This document shows positions 25,134 through 33,124 of a stretch of 52,174 nucleotides of DNA, in pieces (the first letter of the stretch is position 1; the number at the start of each line of letters is the position of its first letter). Both the position numbers and the translations under genes were made by a program. This DNA is from an uncultured Acidobacteriota bacterium (lineage in GTDB: Bacteria > Acidobacteriota > Terriglobia > Bryobacterales > Bryobacteraceae): positions 1 through 52,174 of the forward strand of contig CADECY010000062.1 of the NCBI GenBank assembly GCA_902825945.1, given 5' to 3'. The notes under the pieces were generated by a model. That model was given only the letters and a program-made list of their open reading frames with translations. It ran no database searches and was not told the DNA's origin.

Positions 25134-27716
25134 CGCCGCGGCGGTCCGTGACGGGCTGCGCGCGAGTTCGATCGCATCGACCGGGGAAAGGCGCCTTCCG
25201 GCGACCCAAAGTCCGGGCGCGGCATCGCCCGACGCGTCCCACGCTGCTTGCAGCCAGCGCTGGACGTCCGCGTATTGAGATGGACGGGGATGATATCCGA
25301 TCCGGCTCCTCAGGCCATCGGCGGCCCCCGCCAGCAGGACGGCTCGGGAGGAGTCCCCCTGCATGGCGGCGGCGATCGCGGCGGCATCGAGGATACGAGT
25401 GATCCCCCGCCGGTAGCCGAGTTGGGCAAGGTCGTCGAGGGCGCGGTGCAAGTCTGTGCGGGCCCTTTCAGGGTCATGCTGCCGGAGGGCCAGTAGCCCC
25501 AAATCCTGGTAACATCGTGCGGTGCCCAAGCGATCTCCGAGGCGATCGAACACGGTAACCGCTTCACGGTAGAACTGCCGGGCTTCCTCGATTTTTCCCT
25601 CCGCGGCGGTGGCGTCGCCCAGCCGATTGAGCGTCCAACCCACGTTCGTGCCATCACCCAGGCGAGCGAAGATCCCGAGCGCTCCGTCCAACAAGACTCT
25701 GGCCGCCGCGTGACCGCCCGCGCCGCTCAGCGCTACGGCTAGGTTGCTCATCGCCGCGGCTGTTTCCCGCTCATTGCCGAGTTCGCGCGTGACCGCCAGC
25801 GCCTCTTCCATGTAGGCTACGGATCTCGCGTGGTTACCAGCGTTCTTTTCGTAGTTGCCCATCGACGTGTTTGCCGACGCGATGCCCCGCCGGTCTCCGA
25901 TCGCCCGGAAAGTGTCCAACGCCTGCGCGCCCAATGAGCCTCCCCCGGCGAGGTCGCTCAGGCTGGCGGCAATGCCGAGGAGCCGCGCCCGGTCCCGAGT
26001 CGGCGTCTCTCCCATCAGTTCAAGAACTGCCAATATGTACCGGCGACCTTCGGAGAGGTGCTCCCACAATTCCCAGAACCGATGCAAGGCCTTGGCGAGA
26101 AGTACAGCCCACGCGGTATTGCGGGTGCCGATCAACCAGTCGAGCGCCACGCGAAAGTTGTCGTGTTCGCGTTCACATAACTCCAGCCAACTCGCCTGCT
26201 GGGCTGTTCCGGCAACTCGGCTCCCCTCCTGGGCAATGACGATACAGTAGGCCGCGTGCGCGCGCCTCGTCTCGAATTCGTCCTCTTGTTCGCGGAGCAA
26301 CCGCATTGCATATTCGCGAACCGTCGCCAGCATGGTGAAGCGCTTCCCCGCGTCCGGATCTGCGTCGCTCCGCAGAAGGCTCCGGGCCACCAGAGAATTG
26401 ACCCCGTCGAGCATTTCCAGCCCCGAGTCCAGCATGGCGTTGGCCACCGCTTCGGCGCTTTCGAGCGTACAGCCCCCGGCGAAAACGGATAGGCGCCTGA
26501 AGAGTTTCTGTTCCGCGCCAGACAGCAGATGATAGCTCCCATGTACGACCCTGCGGAGAGTTTGGTGCCGTTCCGGCCAATCGAGGGTCCCGGACTGCAG
26601 TGAGTCCAAGCTCTCGGTCAGCCGTTCCAGAATCTGAGATGGTGAGAGAACACGAATGCGCGCCGCCGCGAGTTCGATCGCCAAGGGCAGGCCGTCGAGC
26701 CGCGCGCAGATCCGGGCAATGGCGCTCGCGTTGGATTCCGTCAGCTCGAACGCCGAGTCCAGGGCTTTGGCGCGTTCGCAAAACAACTGAACGCCGAAGT
26801 TCTCTTGAATCCCGTTCAATGGCGCCTGCTCACGCGTATCCGGGAGCCTGAATGGCCTGATGGGAAACTCGTGTTCGCCATACAGACCGAGCGCGCATCG
26901 GCTGGTGACCATGATGTGCAAGGACTCGGCCACATCCAGCAGGCGGCCAACCAGTGGCGCCGCCGCCAGCACTTGTTCGAAGTTGTCGAGGACCAGCAGC
27001 CGGGCTGGGTCCGATACTCCCCGCAGCCGGGAGCCGAGCGCTCCGCCTCGATTGCCCGGAGGTGCGAGCCATTGCGCCAGGATCGCGGCAGCCATTTCCG
27101 GATCGGTGGTGTGCTCCAGTGAGATGAACGAGACTCCACCTGGAAACTCATCTCGCAGAAGCCGGGCAGCCTGGATGGCGACTCGTGTCTTTCCGCTGCC
27201 TCCAGCTCCCGTCAGCGTGATCAGCCGTGTCCGATCCAGTAACAGACCGCGGATCTTGGCGATCTCGGTGTCACGGCCTATCAGGCGCGTGCGCTCGGCG
27301 GGCAACGAGAGGCCGTTCTCGCCGAAAGGCGCCGTCTCTCGTGGCAGCGCGGCTCGCGGCAGGAAGTCCAGGCGATAGCGGCCCTTGGGAAGCCGGATCT
27401 CCACCGGGTCTCCCTTTCCTTCCTCTTCGTAATAGTCTTGGAGTTTGGCCCGCAAACGCCGGGCCTGCACTCGCACGATTGTGTCCGACTGGGGGTCAAA
27501 GCCCTCCCCGCGGTCGAAGACAGCCACTCCGATCGCATATTCCTTTGGCGAATCCGGGGAACTGGAAAGCGCCGCGTCTCCCAGGTAGGCGAGCAGACGG
27601 CGAAGCATGGGCGCTTGTGACAGCCCGTTACTCGCCAGCACCCGGCCCAGGTGGGCCTTGGCCTCGGCGTGAGAAACAGCGGCGGGCGAGGTGGTGCTTG
27701 ATTCCACGGCGCGCAT
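25065..27716 (-). CDS. Winged-helix STAND (NB-ARC) ATPase with TPR-like repeats
   Basis: An 883-residue regulator. Residues ~15-118 form a winged-helix domain characteristic of Acidobacteria (KEYAIGVAVFDRGEGFDP, IVRVQARRLRAKLQDYY, LPKGRYRLDF). Next comes an NB-ARC/LuxR-MalT-like ATPase: Walker A GAGGSGKT (170-177), Walker B LLVLDNFE (~240-247) and GLPLA (342-346). The C-terminal half is helical TPR repeats (GIASANTSMGNYEKNAGNHA, GWTLNRLGDATAAEGKIEEA). By family it should be an ATP-dependent signalling switch or transcription activator. The 3' end overlaps the DUF4242 gene by 69 bp, tail to tail. Confidence 0.9.
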   Translation of the reverse strand: MRAVESSTTSPAAVSHAEAKAHLGRVLASNGLSQAPMLRRLLAYLGDAALSSSPDSPKEYAIGVAVFDRGEGFDPQSDTIVRVQARRLRAKLQDYYEEEGKGDPVEIRLPKGRYRLDFLPRAALPRETAPFGENGLSLPAERTRLIGRDTEIAKIRGLLLDRTRLITLTGAGGSGKTRVAIQAARLLRDEFPGGVSFISLEHTTDPEMAAAILAQWLAPPGNRGGALGSRLRGVSDPARLLVLDNFEQVLAAAPLVGRLLDVAESLHIMVTSRCALGLYGEHEFPIRPFRLPDTREQAPLNGIQENFGVQLFCERAKALDSAFELTESNASAIARICARLDGLPLAIELAAARIRVLSPSQILERLTESLDSLQSGTLDWPERHQTLRRVVHGSYHLLSGAEQKLFRRLSVFAGGCTLESAEAVANAMLDSGLEMLDGVNSLVARSLLRSDADPDAGKRFTMLATVREYAMRLLREQEDEFETRRAHAAYCIVIAQEGSRVAGTAQQASWLELCEREHDNFRVALDWLIGTRNTAWAVLLAKALHRFWELWEHLSEGRRYILAVLELMGETPTRDRARLLGIAASLSDLAGGGSLGAQALDTFRAIGDRRGIASANTSMGNYEKNAGNHARSVAYMEEALAVTRELGNERETAAAMSNLAVALSGAGGHAAARVLLDGALGIFARLGDGTNVGWTLNRLGDATAAEGKIEEARQFYREAVTVFDRLGDRLGTARCYQDLGLLALRQHDPERARTDLHRALDDLAQLGYRRGITRILDAAAIAAAMQGDSSRAVLLAGAADGLRSRIGYHPRPSQYADVQRWLQAAWDASGDAAPGLWVAGRRLSPVDAIELARSPSRTAAALLEFSGFEHAPDSRNPVDGDAG

Positions 27717-27835
27717 GCGATGTCGAGTTTAACAGAGATCAGGCTCGATTGACGTGCCGTTCACCGTGAAGTCACCTTCGTTCACTTCTCTTGTGTCGCC
27801 ATATCGTACATGCTCGAGGAGGAGGTTGATTACCC
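27717..27835. promoter_or_regulatory. Divergent intergenic region, STAND regulator / ScyD-like gene
   Basis: A 119-bp region. TTGACG at 27749-27754 could be a -35 for the plus strand, but no good -10 was found at the right distance. A strong GAGGAGGAGG ribosome site lies ~12 nt before ATG 27836. Confidence 0.35.
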
Positions 27836-28843
27836 ATGACCCATACTGCTTTGTTCTCGCGGAGGGCCCTCGCGCCCGGCCGCGTTCTGAGTTTTTTCCT
27901 GATGCTTTCGAGCGTTGCCGGGCAGCCGCCCTCGCCACCACCGGTTACCGCCACGCTCCTGGCGTCTGGGCTGGCCGGTGCTTCCGGCACCGCCATCGGA
28001 CCCGGAGGAGCCCTGTTCGTCGCCGAGGGCGCGGCGGGACGGATATCGAGAATTGATCCAGCGACCGGCCAGGTTACTATCTTCGCCTCGGGATTGCCCA
28101 AGCAGCTCATTCCGATCGGCGGCCCGATCGACTTGGCTTTCATCGGCGGCACGGCCTACGTTCTCGTCACGTTGGTTGGGCCGGAATTCGGCGGGACTTC
28201 CGTGTCAGGCATCTATCGTGTCGATGGCCCCGACAAATTCACCGTGATTGCCGACATCGGCGCGTGGGCCGTTGCAAATCCCCCAACGACTCCGTTCGAC
28301 GGGCCCAGTGGCTTACAGTACGCGATCGACACCTACCACGGCGGCTTCGTGGTAACAGACGGCCATCACAACCGGGTTCTTTTCGTGACGCTCGATGGAA
28401 AGATCACCAGCCTGCTCCAGTTCGGTAATGTGGCACCCACTGGGCTCGCGACTTCCGGAAACACCATTTATGTCGCCGAGGCGGGCCCCGTTCCCCATCT
28501 GCCCTCCGATGGCAAGATCGTCGCATTCGAGCCCGGTGCGTCCTCCGCAACCCAGATCGCCTCCGGTGGAAGTCTCATGGTGGATGTGGAATTCGGCCGG
28601 GGGCGCGAACTCTTCGCGCTCTCCCAGGGCACCTGGGACGGCCCGTTTCCAGGGGCACCCTCACTGCCTGATTCAGGCGCCCTGCACCGGGTCAATGGCG
28701 ACGGTACGCTGACCCTGGTCAGGGGTAACCTCGATCGGCCGGTTTCGATGGAAATCATCGGCAATACCGCCTATGTGGTTACTCTGCTTGGCCAGGTCTG
28801 GAAGGTGGATAACATCGCGGGTCCACCCTACGGGACCAACTGA
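27836..28843 (+). CDS. ScyD/ScyE-like NHL-propeller secreted protein
   Basis: A 335-residue protein with a signal peptide (SFFLMLSSVAGQPPS) and NHL/SMP30-like blades: LASGLAGASGTAIGPGGALF, GRISRIDPATGQVTIFASGL and SGLQYAIDTYHGGFVVTDGH. The layout matches the ScyD/ScyE family named from cyanobacterial scytonemin clusters. Nothing else here suggests scytonemin synthesis, so only the fold is claimed. It is preceded by a strong GGAGGAGG ribosome site and divergent from the STAND regulator. Confidence 0.78.
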   Translation: MTHTALFSRRALAPGRVLSFFLMLSSVAGQPPSPPPVTATLLASGLAGASGTAIGPGGALFVAEGAAGRISRIDPATGQVTIFASGLPKQLIPIGGPIDLAFIGGTAYVLVTLVGPEFGGTSVSGIYRVDGPDKFTVIADIGAWAVANPPTTPFDGPSGLQYAIDTYHGGFVVTDGHHNRVLFVTLDGKITSLLQFGNVAPTGLATSGNTIYVAEAGPVPHLPSDGKIVAFEPGASSATQIASGGSLMVDVEFGRGRELFALSQGTWDGPFPGAPSLPDSGALHRVNGDGTLTLVRGNLDRPVSMEIIGNTAYVVTLLGQVWKVDNIAGPPYGTN

Positions 28844-29182
28844 CGAAGCGTCCGGTCGAGAGCGGTGTGCCTCACCGCGACTTGTCTCGCGGCGCGCGAC
28901 AGCGACTGGCGCCGCGAGATCCCTTTGGGAAGCAATCCACCATACTCGGCAGCCAAGGCGCCCCAGCGTTCAGCGAATCGCCCCATGGCGGACGAGCCAG
29001 GCGACAGGCGCTCCACCAGTGGCCGCCACGCGGCTGAATCGGGCCAGCGAGTCACCACCGCCTGCACCATCGCCTCGTGGTCCTGACGCGCCTTGACCGC
29101 CTTGGCATTGCGGATCGTGCCGGCCTGCCAAAGCCGTTTGAATTCCTCGACGGGGAAATCGTTGCCGTGTCGAGGGATCGGG
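28828..29182 (-). pseudogene. Unrecognised protein remnant
   Basis: One minus-strand frame reads plausibly for ~110 residues (FPVEEFKRLWQAGTIRNAKA, VVTRWPDSAAWRPLVERLSP, AALAAEYGGLLPKGISRR) to a TAG at 28828. The first ATG (29070) lies inside that stretch. No start codon with a ribosome site is seen upstream, and the codons before ~29182 lose protein character. I do not recognise the family. It could be the 3' part of a lost gene, or a short hypothetical starting at 29070 (80 residues). It is tail-to-tail with the ScyD-like gene, overlapping by 16 bp. Confidence 0.35.
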
Positions 29183-29236
29183 TCCCCAGTGGCCCTCCCC
29201 GGATGATTCCGAGGAATTCGCGTGCCGCGGCGCCAC

Positions 29237-30154
29237 CTACTCCCGCCGAGCCACCAGCGCGCCCCAGTGCAAGCCCGCCCCGAACGCAGCGAAGCAGAGC
29301 GTATCCCCCACCGGACCCGCCTCCGCCGCGGCGATCAGCATGCTTGCCGACGAGGTGTTGCCGTAGTTTCGGATGTTCGAGTAGATCCGCGAGGCATCCA
29401 CGCCCAGCGACTTGGCGATCCGGGAGAGCAGGTTCTGGTTCGCCTGGTGGAGCAGGAACTGGTCCACCGCCGAGGGTTCGATTCCGTTACGCGCGAGGAC
29501 TTCGGTGATCGCGGCCGGGATCTTGCGGGAGGCGTGGACGATTACACCCATACCGTCCATGGTGAATGCGCCTTGGAGGGGCAGTTGGATGAGGTCCATC
29601 GCGGAGCCGTCGGAGTGGAGCACCCAATCGACTACTTGCCAGCCGCCGGGCCGAGCGCTGACGAGGCACGCGCCGGCGCCGTCTCCGAAGAGCATGCCGG
29701 AGTTCGGGTCCATGGGCTCGTGGTCGATGGTGGCCGACATCTTTTCAGCGGCGATGACGAGGATATTGCCCATACGTTCCGCGAGTCCGGCAGCGAGGGC
29801 GAGGCCGAAGAGCGCGCCGGCGCTGGCGATTGGCATGTCGATGGCGGGGGCCGAGCCGAGTCCGAGGCGGTGGGCGGCTGCGGAAGCGGGTCCGGGGAAG
29901 CGCCGCTCGGCGGTGCCTGAGGAGAGGATCAGCATCCCGACATCGGCTGGCGCGATGCCCCCGCGCTCGAGGCAGATCGCGCCAGCGCGGACGGCGAGAT
30001 CGGCCACGGTTTCACCGGGCGCGGCCCAGTGCCGTTGCTCGATACCCGTCATGTGCAGGATCCAGGCTGGATCCTTGCCGATGCGCGGCGCGATCTCCTC
30101 GTTGGTGACGATCCGTTCCGGCGCCCAAGCCCCGAAGGCGCGTAGGAAGGCCAT
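29237..30154 (-). CDS. KASIII (FabH)-like acyltransferase with Ser at the active-site Cys position
   Basis: A 305-residue thiolase-fold protein of the ketoacyl-ACP synthase III family. The His and Asn are present (His236 in LLHQANQNLL, Asn266 in NYGNTSSAS), as are LFGDGAGACLV and the terminal FGAGLHWGALV. The nucleophile motif is D-M-P-I-A-S-A-G, with Ser111 (codon AGC, 29824-29822) where FabH has Cys. Known Ser- or altered-nucleophile KASIII relatives (e.g. DpsC) move acyl groups rather than elongate fatty acids. It lies 3 nt after the ACP gene and ends the MBOAT/SGNH/ACP operon. The inferred job is loading an acyl group onto that ACP. Confidence 0.88.
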   Translation of the reverse strand: MAFLRAFGAWAPERIVTNEEIAPRIGKDPAWILHMTGIEQRHWAAPGETVADLAVRAGAICLERGGIAPADVGMLILSSGTAERRFPGPASAAAHRLGLGSAPAIDMPIASAGALFGLALAAGLAERMGNILVIAAEKMSATIDHEPMDPNSGMLFGDGAGACLVSARPGGWQVVDWVLHSDGSAMDLIQLPLQGAFTMDGMGVIVHASRKIPAAITEVLARNGIEPSAVDQFLLHQANQNLLSRIAKSLGVDASRIYSNIRNYGNTSSASMLIAAAEAGPVGDTLCFAAFGAGLHWGALVARRE

Positions 30155-30157
30155 GGA

Positions 30158-30391
30158 TCAGCCTCCCTGCTTCTCCACGTAGGCGACGATCTTGTTCACC
30201 GAATCGAAATTGCGGGGGCGCAGGTCGCTGTCCGCCACTTTGACGCCGAACTTCTCCTCGAGCGACGCCACCAAGTCGGTCAGCGCGAACGAATCGAGCA
30301 GTCCCGAGTCGAACAGCGATTCGTCAAGGTCCCCCGGCGTTTTCTTCGAAATGTCCTTCAGTATCGCGAGGACCTTATCTTCCTTTGTCAT
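30158..30391 (-). CDS. DltC-like acyl carrier protein
   Basis: A 77-residue carrier protein. LFDSGLLDSFALTDLVASLE contains the phosphopantetheine attachment Ser34 (D-S-F). The spacing and the LFDxGLLDS sequence resemble D-alanyl carrier protein DltC more than the housekeeping fatty-acid ACP (DSLDTVE). ATG 30391 is preferred over the in-frame TTG 30397, and AAGAGG lies ~7 nt upstream. The gene overlaps the end of the SGNH gene by 17 bp and is followed after 3 nt by the KASIII-like gene, indicating translational coupling. Confidence 0.9.
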   Translation of the reverse strand: MTKEDKVLAILKDISKKTPGDLDESLFDSGLLDSFALTDLVASLEEKFGVKVADSDLRPRNFDSVNKIVAYVEKQGG

Positions 30392-31688
30392 CGTCAACCT
30401 CTTGCCGGGCGTGAACGAACCGGTCGTAGAGGCGCATCATATCGTCGAAGATCGTGCGGCCCACCAGTTGGTATCCCGGCGTCGTGAAATGTATGTAGTC
30501 CCATTGCGCCATGCCCGCGTAAACCCACTTGCGGATCGAACCGGCGCCGCCCATGCGCGAACGCCAATCCCAGAAAGCACATCGGAACTCCACCGCCACT
30601 TTCCGTTGCAATTGGACTACCTCTTCGAGCGCGCGCGCTGATCGAACACGGCAATCCGGTGGACCTACCAGCAGGATGCTCGATGCCGGAGCCATGGCGC
30701 GAATCCGTTGCACCACCTGCCGCAAGCCCGCTTCATAGGCCTGTGCGTCCCAGATCGGGCTGTTCGCTTCGTTGGTCCCGTAGGCGAGCACGATCAATCC
30801 CGGGTCGCGCCGCTGCAGGTGTGCGGCAAGCAGTTGATCGTCCCACTCGGTGATGATGCTCGCTTGCGCGCCGTTGATTCCAGCGGTTTCCCACGTAAGT
30901 CCGGCTTGGTTCTGCACGATCGTGCCCAACAGCCGTACGGGCTTTTCCGACGTTGTCTTGAACAGGAAGTTACGTTCGCCCGGGACCGTCGTCATGTCCA
31001 GCGCCGCCGGACCATGCGGCCCGTCGCTCGAAAACGATCCGCGCAACTGGCCGTCGATCCACAAGTCGAAGCTGCCACCGCCGGGCTGCTGTAGGAATAG
31101 CAGTTCCGCGGTGTCGCCGCTGGCGCGCAGTGTCACCGTTTCGCCCGGGCGCGTGGCCGTCAGACTCACCCCGCCCAAACCGTGTTTGCCATCGCCTTTG
31201 CGGAACAGTGCGCCCTCGGTGCGCCACCCGCGCGAATTCTGGTACGCCGGGATGTCCTTGCGCCGGTAGCCGAGATAGGGAAGGCCAGGCATCGAGAATC
31301 CGGGGCCGCCGTTGCCGAACCGGCTCTGGAAAGCTTCGCGCAGCGCCGCCGCCAGATCATCGGAAGCCGTGTGCGAATCGCCGTAGTGGAGCACGTGAAC
31401 CGCCGGGACGTCTTTGTTGAGGCGGTACAAGCGCTCGAAAAACGCCACCAGGCCGCCGCCGTTGTCGAACGGCTCGATCTCGGTGTTCATCGCGTTGGAA
31501 ACGTCCGTCGTGGCTTCCTGCCGCTGAACATAGGTCACCGCGGGCGCCCGCCGCACCGGAGTCCGCCGGACCACCTTCTTCGCCGCCGTCTTCTTGGCGG
31601 ATGACTTGGACGCAGTTCGGCCCGTCTGTGCTCCGGCAGCGAGGCTGAGACACAGAGCCACGGGCAACCAAGCCCAGTGGCGTTTCAT
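30375..31688 (-). CDS. Secreted SGNH/GDSL hydrolase-like protein
   Basis: A 437-residue protein with a signal peptide (LPVALCLSLAAGAQ) followed by a Lys/Arg/Ala-rich linker (~25-50). SGNH blocks: HYGDSHTASDD (Ser105), GINGAQ (block II-like Gly), GTNEANS (Asn306) and DYIHFTTPGY (Asp397 and His400), giving a complete putative triad. A beta-rich insert at residues ~160-255 resembles the carbohydrate-binding insert of AlgX/AlgJ- or PatB-type proteins. It is paralogous to the neighbour at 31685, to which it is coupled by ATGA. The probable role is terminal acyl transfer or esterase activity in an O-acylation pathway. Confidence 0.87.
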   Translation of the reverse strand: MKRHWAWLPVALCLSLAAGAQTGRTASKSSAKKTAAKKVVRRTPVRRAPAVTYVQRQEATTDVSNAMNTEIEPFDNGGGLVAFFERLYRLNKDVPAVHVLHYGDSHTASDDLAAALREAFQSRFGNGGPGFSMPGLPYLGYRRKDIPAYQNSRGWRTEGALFRKGDGKHGLGGVSLTATRPGETVTLRASGDTAELLFLQQPGGGSFDLWIDGQLRGSFSSDGPHGPAALDMTTVPGERNFLFKTTSEKPVRLLGTIVQNQAGLTWETAGINGAQASIITEWDDQLLAAHLQRRDPGLIVLAYGTNEANSPIWDAQAYEAGLRQVVQRIRAMAPASSILLVGPPDCRVRSARALEEVVQLQRKVAVEFRCAFWDWRSRMGGAGSIRKWVYAGMAQWDYIHFTTPGYQLVGRTIFDDMMRLYDRFVHARQEVDDDKGR

Positions 31689-33124
31689 TTTCCTGCCTTC
31701 CAGCGTCCGAATCCCTCTAGAATGGCCGCCTCCAATAGACCGCCTACTTTCGCCGCCCCCCCAGGCGTCGGATGCAGGTAGTCTCCTTCAACTAAACGCG
31801 GTTTAGCCGCATACCACTCGGCCATTGTACCGTTTCCGCCCATCGCGGCGTAGGTGTTGAAAAACGCAACTCCGGTTTCGAGCGCCGTCTGTTTCTGAAT
31901 TTCCACGATTCGTGGCAGCGCGGGCACGGTCACGATCCCCTCGGCGGTCCGCTTCCCGCGATCCATCGGGCTCATCACCAGAATCGCCGAATCGGGCAGG
32001 AACGAGCGGACCCGCTCGACCAGCTTGCGGAACTCGGCCGAATAGTACCTATCCACATAGTCCGAATTCTCGGCCTCGTTCGACCCATAGTTGATCACCA
32101 CGAGTTGGGGCTGTTCGTGCCGTAAGGCCTCGGCCCATTGATTCGGCTCGAAGTGATGGACCAGCGTTTGGACCGAAGCGCCGTTCAACCCGATGCTCGA
32201 GTAAACTACGCCGGGTCCCGGCTTCTCGAAGGTCCAACCGAACAGGCGGACCCCGCCGCGCGTCACCATCAATTTCACCGATTCGGCGCCGGGTGGAAGC
32301 GCGGCGGATTCGAACCCGGGCGCCGCCTTCTCGGCCGCAGTCGATACCGTCATCACCGTCTGTGTTCCGGCCTCGACGCGAAACTCGCCGCCTCCCGGCT
32401 GCTTCCAATAGTGGACTTCCACCCTCGTGTGCGCGGCGTCGGGGAGTTTGACGGTCGAGGTCGCTCCGGCCCAAGCGGTGTGGCTCACGCCGCCGAGCCC
32501 GTGGACGCGGTCTTTCACCCCGCCGCGATAGCTCGCCGGATCGTTGGTCCAGCCACTCGAGTTCAGCGTGATGCCGCGATGCCCGTACCAAGCCCATGGT
32601 TTCGACAGCAGGACGAAGCCGTGGCCCGCGTCACCGAAGCGCCTTTGCAACAAGGCGCGCACGTCGCTAGTGATGAGATCGGCCGTGGTGGGCGAATCAC
32701 CGTAATGGAGCACATGCAGCACGCCGGGCTTCTGTTGCTCCGCCTTCTCGAGCGCGACGTAGAATGGCCGCATCGCTCCGTTCGGATCGGTGATGCGCGG
32801 AACGCCGGGAGACGAGGTCACATCCGGCTGCTGAATCACGGGCTTCGGTGCCAGACCTTCCACCGGTTTCGGCGCGGGCTCTGGCGGATCGGGTGCCTTT
32901 ACGACGATTACCGTCTCTTTGACGGGAGCAGGTGTGTTCCGCAGAATCGAAAGCACAGTTTCGCGTGACGGGGGCCTGACCCAGTCGAACGCCGGCACGA
33001 GCGGCATCAAGTAAAGCAGCGCACCCAGCAAGGCGATCGCCGCGAGCGTCTTCCGCGGAAACGGCGTTGCCGCCACCGGAGCCGGTGGCCGTTGGGGAGG
33101 CCGCGATTTCGGGTGCCGGTGCAT
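31685..33124 (-). CDS. Membrane-anchored SGNH/GDSL hydrolase-like protein
   Basis: A 479-residue protein with a cytoplasmic basic N-terminus, one membrane helix (residues ~25-45) and a Pro-rich linker (~65-105). The exported SGNH domain has HYGDSPTTAD (Ser144), GLNGASV, YGSNEAENSDY and DYLHPTPGGA (Asp448 and His451). It has the same beta-rich insert as its neighbour. Single-pass anchoring plus an SGNH fold is the layout of DltD and AlgJ-like partners of MBOAT proteins. It starts directly after the TAG of the MBOAT gene and overlaps the next SGNH gene by 4 bp. Confidence 0.88.
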   Translation of the reverse strand: MHRHPKSRPPQRPPAPVAATPFPRKTLAAIALLGALLYLMPLVPAFDWVRPPSRETVLSILRNTPAPVKETVIVVKAPDPPEPAPKPVEGLAPKPVIQQPDVTSSPGVPRITDPNGAMRPFYVALEKAEQQKPGVLHVLHYGDSPTTADLITSDVRALLQRRFGDAGHGFVLLSKPWAWYGHRGITLNSSGWTNDPASYRGGVKDRVHGLGGVSHTAWAGATSTVKLPDAAHTRVEVHYWKQPGGGEFRVEAGTQTVMTVSTAAEKAAPGFESAALPPGAESVKLMVTRGGVRLFGWTFEKPGPGVVYSSIGLNGASVQTLVHHFEPNQWAEALRHEQPQLVVINYGSNEAENSDYVDRYYSAEFRKLVERVRSFLPDSAILVMSPMDRGKRTAEGIVTVPALPRIVEIQKQTALETGVAFFNTYAAMGGNGTMAEWYAAKPRLVEGDYLHPTPGGAAKVGGLLEAAILEGFGRWKAGK

